Assembly: GCA_049889775.1 (NCBI GenBank)
Contig: JBMHCT010000011.1
Span: forward strand, 62,001-126,000
DNA from: Jejuia sp049889775
Lineage (GTDB): Bacteria > Bacteroidota > Bacteroidia > Flavobacteriales > Flavobacteriaceae
DNA: 64,000 bases
Direction of reading: 5' to 3'
In this document: one piece after another, positions 61,760 to 64,000 of the stretch
How the letters are laid out: every line of letters begins with the position of its first letter
How positions within the stretch are numbered: the stretch's first letter is position 1
Program-made: the position numbers and the translations under genes
The notes under the pieces: generated by a model
Seen by the model: only the letters and a program-made list of their open reading frames with translations
Database searches by the model: none
Told to the model about the DNA's origin: nothing

Positions 61760-61842
61760 GCGTTAGGGATAGAGGCATTTGTTGAAGCTCCTCGACGCAG
61801 GAGAGAGCGACTGCCGAAAGCCCGACCCTTGGGGTAACGCCC
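61760..61842. repeat. Dispersed repeat with GCGTTA...TAACGC-type ends, copy 3
   Basis: The 83-base element runs from GCGTTAGGGATAGAGG to GGGGTAACGCCC, with AAAGCCCGACCC inside. Its ends are inverted copies of one another (GCGTTA and TAACGC). It lies between the ArsS start and the AhpD-like stop, within the arsenosugar locus, so it was probably inserted into an existing gene order. Related copies are at 10171-10264 and 47083-47170. Confidence 0.7.
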
Positions 61843-61850
61843 AAAATAAA

Positions 61851-62186
61851 CTACCCATCCAACTTATTCACCTTATTCATCATTTGCACACCATGCACTA
61901 AAGTTGCACCACTTTTAATGGCTGCTCCAACGTGAATGGCTTCCATCATTTCTTCTTTAGTAACGCCGCGTTGCAGTCCGTCTTTAGTATAAGCATCAAT
62001 GCAATACGGGCATTGCTCGGTATGCGCAACGGCAAGGGCGATTAACGATTTTTCTCTAGCTGTTAGGGCGCCTTCTTCAAAAACCTTACCGTAATACTCA
62101 AAAAATTTGTTTCCTAATTCCTCGCTCCATTCTGTTATTTTACCAAATTTTCTAAGGTCTGCGGGGTCGTAATATGTTTTTTGCAT
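61851..62186 (-). CDS. AhpD-like (carboxymuconolactone decarboxylase family) peroxidase-like protein of arsenosugar loci
   Basis: From ATG 62186 the 111-residue product has MQKTYYDPADLRKFGKI at the start and the CXXC active-site helix HTEQCPYCIDAY (Cys59 and Cys62), then VTKEEMMEAIHVGAA. These mark the AhpD-like family that is often found next to ArsS. A thiol peroxidase or disulfide role is likely. A longer frame from 62255 is rejected because it opens with an atypical hydrophobic run. It is the first gene of the arsenosugar locus on the minus strand, separated from ArsS by the repeat. Confidence 0.82.
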   Translation of the reverse strand: MQKTYYDPADLRKFGKITEWSEELGNKFFEYYGKVFEEGALTAREKSLIALAVAHTEQCPYCIDAYTKDGLQRGVTKEEMMEAIHVGAAIKSGATLVHGVQMMNKVNKLDG

Positions 62187-62332
62187 TCTAAAAATTTTAA
62201 ACGTAAAGATACATAACTGGGGAGTTAAGTCGATAAAATTAACGGGACTTAACATAATTGAAATAAAATTTTAGATACTTAAATTTTTCGTAAAATGGAT
62301 TCCATATTTATTGCCTCATGATGGATTACTGG

Positions 62333-62355
62333 TGTTGAATTCCTAACTTTCAACA
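62333..62355 (+). promoter_or_regulatory. Inverted repeat before xylB, possible operator
   Basis: TGTTGAA (62333-62339) and TTCAACA (62349-62355) form 7-base perfect arms with a 9-base spacer, 21 bases before the xylB GTG. Such symmetry suits a dimeric regulator of the xylose genes. A clear -7 promoter element was not found. Confidence 0.4.
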
Positions 62356-62376
62356 TTCCAATTAAAAACCAACTAA

Positions 62377-63861
62377 GTGTATTATATAGGATATGATTTG
62401 GGGAGTTCTTCCATTAAAGTGGCTATTGTTGATGCTAATACTGGGGAAAGTATTATAACACTGAACGAGCCACAAAGCGAAATGGAAATTATTGCGCTGC
62501 AGCATGACTGGGCGGAGCAAGATCCAAACGTATGGTGGGAGTATATTTGTGCAGGGACAAAGCGCGCGATTAAAGAGAGTGGTATAGATGCCTCTAAAAT
62601 TTCTGCTATTGGTATTTCGTATCAAATGCACGGTTTGGTTATTGTAGATGAAACGGGTAGTGCATTACGCAATTCCATAATATGGTGTGATAGTAGAGCT
62701 GTTGGTATTGGAGAAACCGCGCACAAAGGGTTAGGTGAAAATTTTTGTGCAAACCATTTATTGAATTCTCCAGGTAATTTCACGGCATCAAAATTAAAAT
62801 GGGTTAAAGATAATGAGCCTGAAATCTACAACCAAGTTTATAAATATATGCTTCCAGGAGATTATATTGCTTATAAACTTACTGGTGATATTACAACTAC
62901 GAAAAACGGCTTGTCGGAAGGTATCCTTTGGGATTATAAAAACGATACCTTAGCAGAATCATTGTTATTCTTTTATGGTATTGATAAAGATTTAACACCA
63001 GCAATAGTTGATAATTTCACAAATCAAGGTTTTACCACTGAAACCGCTTTTGAAGCAACAGGAATACCTGCAGGCGTTCCTGTAACCTATAGAGCCGGAG
63101 ATCAACCCAACAATGCCCTATCATTAAATATTTTTAATCATGGTGAGGTAGCTGCAACTGGGGGTACTTCTGGTGTTGTTTATGCTGTGACGAACAAGTT
63201 GAAGTCCAAAGAAGCCTCAAGAATCAATCATTTTATACATGTAAATTACACGCCTGATAATACAACTGTAGGTAAGTTATTGTGTATAAATAGCTGTGGG
63301 ATTTTGTACCGATGGTTAAAAGATAATATTGGTATTGACTCTTATGAAGCTATGAATAATAAAGCTGCTGATGTGCCTATTGGTTCAGATGGTGTTGTAA
63401 TTATTCCTTTTGGAAATGGTGCTGAACGCATGCTGAATAGCAAAAATATAGGAGCACATTTTTTAAATTTTAATTTGAATCTTCATAACAATTCCCATTT
63501 GTATAGGGCTGCATTAGAGGGTATTGCTTTTGCTTTTGTGTATGGTATGGAAATTCTAAAGGATGATAATGCCGAAATAAATGTAATTCGTGCTGGGAAT
63601 GACAATTTGTTCCGTGCTGAAATTTTTTCCAATACGGTAGCTACATTGATTGGACACGAAATAGAAATTTATAATACTACGGGTGCTGTTGGAGCAGCAA
63701 GAGCAGCTGGATTAACCGATGGTGATTTTGAAAAATTTGGAGCTAATATCACTAAAAACGATCATGTGATGACATTTAAACCATTAGGGAATAAAGCACC
63801 TTATCAAGAGGCTTATTTAAACTGGAAAAAAGAATTAGAAACTATACTTACAAATAAATAA
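62377..63861 (+). CDS. xylB: Xylulokinase
   Basis: The 494-residue product is a FGGY-family kinase with YIGYDLGSSSIKVAIVD (first ATP loop), IGISYQMHGLVIVDETG and AATGGTSGVVYAV. The Gln-Met-His-Gly motif (YQMHGL) is the xylulokinase signature, so the enzyme should phosphorylate D-xylulose at O5 for entry into the pentose phosphate route. It starts with GTG (62377); a stop codon lies one codon upstream in frame and no other start is suitable. The xylose isomerase gene follows 10 bases downstream. Confidence 0.9.
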   Translation: MYYIGYDLGSSSIKVAIVDANTGESIITLNEPQSEMEIIALQHDWAEQDPNVWWEYICAGTKRAIKESGIDASKISAIGISYQMHGLVIVDETGSALRNSIIWCDSRAVGIGETAHKGLGENFCANHLLNSPGNFTASKLKWVKDNEPEIYNQVYKYMLPGDYIAYKLTGDITTTKNGLSEGILWDYKNDTLAESLLFFYGIDKDLTPAIVDNFTNQGFTTETAFEATGIPAGVPVTYRAGDQPNNALSLNIFNHGEVAATGGTSGVVYAVTNKLKSKEASRINHFIHVNYTPDNTTVGKLLCINSCGILYRWLKDNIGIDSYEAMNNKAADVPIGSDGVVIIPFGNGAERMLNSKNIGAHFLNFNLNLHNNSHLYRAALEGIAFAFVYGMEILKDDNAEINVIRAGNDNLFRAEIFSNTVATLIGHEIEIYNTTGAVGAARAAGLTDGDFEKFGANITKNDHVMTFKPLGNKAPYQEAYLNWKKELETILTNK

Positions 63862-63871
63862 TATTATAAAA

Positions 63872-64000
63872 ATGGAATATTTTAAAGGCATTGATGCCAT
63901 AAAATACGAAGGAAGAGAGTCTGACAATCCGTTAGCATTTAAATACTATAATCCAGAGCAAGTAGTTGCAGGTAAAACGATGCGAGAGCATTTTAAGTTT
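63872..64000 (+). CDS. xylA: Xylose isomerase, N-terminal part (cut by the window edge)
   Basis: Forty-three residues are visible, from ATG 63872 to the edge. They include MEYFKGIDAIKYEG and NPLAFKYYNPEQVV, which match the N-terminus of class II xylose isomerases, followed by KTMREHFKF. The enzyme interconverts D-xylose and D-xylulose and would feed xylulokinase. The spacing to xylB is 10 bases, so the two belong to one operon. Confidence 0.88.
   Translation, partial: MEYFKGIDAIKYEGRESDNPLAFKYYNPEQVVAGKTMREHFKF

Noticed and set aside
1..64000. CRISPR arrays, prophage, transposase genes or integrative element
   Set aside because: No regularly spaced direct repeats, integrase, transposase, phage structural or conjugation genes were found; only short non-coding repeats were seen.

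Overview
The window reads as a chromosomal segment of a marine Flavobacteriaceae (Bacteroidota). The support is the low G+C content, promoters of the Bacteroidota type (TAnnTTTG at -7), mostly weak Shine-Dalgarno sites, a type IX secretion sorting domain, many flavobacterial DUF families, lipoproteins with flavobacterial lipoboxes, mevalonate-pathway genes, a vanadium haloperoxidase and an arsenosugar locus. No integrase, transposase, phage gene, rRNA operon or CRISPR array was seen. There is one tRNA, tRNA-Leu(UAG) at 13193-13274, with a clear promoter and terminator. Genes are dense and often overlap by 1-11 bases.

Layout. 1-5443: an edge-truncated flippase-like membrane protein, then a chain of touching genes: an outer-membrane barrel, ruvC, a small membrane protein, hemW, a cyclase-family hydrolase, DUF4230, a frameshifted GNAT acetyltransferase and a YjbR-like protein. 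5460-13108: a DUF4440 protein, two tandem STAS-like genes, DUF4407, a drug/metabolite exporter, a DoxX-like membrane gene broken by a frameshift, an M20 dipeptidase and a type II NADH dehydrogenase. 13193-20673: the tRNA, a secreted two-gene cluster (nucleoside-hydrolase-like protein and apiosidase-like DUF4038 protein), a large GAF protein, and an HD domain fused to a Pycsar-effector-like membrane domain. 20868-25388: a redox-repair run (msrB, msrA, SelO, a divergent MsrA, and an alpha/beta-hydrolase fused to OsmC). 25448-32562: a 1223-residue lipoprotein joining a phosphoesterase, a kinase-like region and an Omp85-like barrel, then thioredoxin and housekeeping genes. 32568-37477: isoprenoid genes (mevalonate diphosphate decarboxylase, mevalonate kinase, UbiA prenyltransferase), a nitrilase and a pseudouridine-synthase-family protein lacking its catalytic Asp.

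37740-47051: two small acidic proteins, a GT-C type glycosyltransferase, the haloperoxidase, two GT2 glycosyltransferases, a MORN-repeat protein, and a paired NapH-like Fe-S membrane protein and flavin oxidoreductase. 47404-52090: DUF547, an outer-membrane barrel, a GH113-like lipoprotein, an unknown lipoprotein and a one-POTRA Omp85-like barrel, the last three touching or overlapping. 52181-55276: YceI, a membrane-bound AraC regulator and a phosphatase. 55273-62186: a nine-gene arsenosugar locus on the minus strand (AhpD-like, ArsS, rhodanese, TIGR04282 transferase, DM13-like T9SS protein, nucleoside phosphorylase, ArsM, DUF547, TIGR04283 glycosyltransferase). 62377-64000: the start of a xylose operon (xylB, xylA cut by the edge).

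The most noteworthy items are the arsenosugar locus with its envelope proteins, the coupled GH113/lipoprotein/Omp85 operon, the phosphoesterase/kinase-like/barrel fusion, the orphan HD-Pycsar fusion, two single-base homopolymer frameshifts, the Asp-to-Gly change in the pseudouridine synthase homologue, and several dispersed short-repeat families. One family (83-94 bp, GCGTTA...TAACGC ends) has three copies here; another has inserted in frame into ruvC and hemW.
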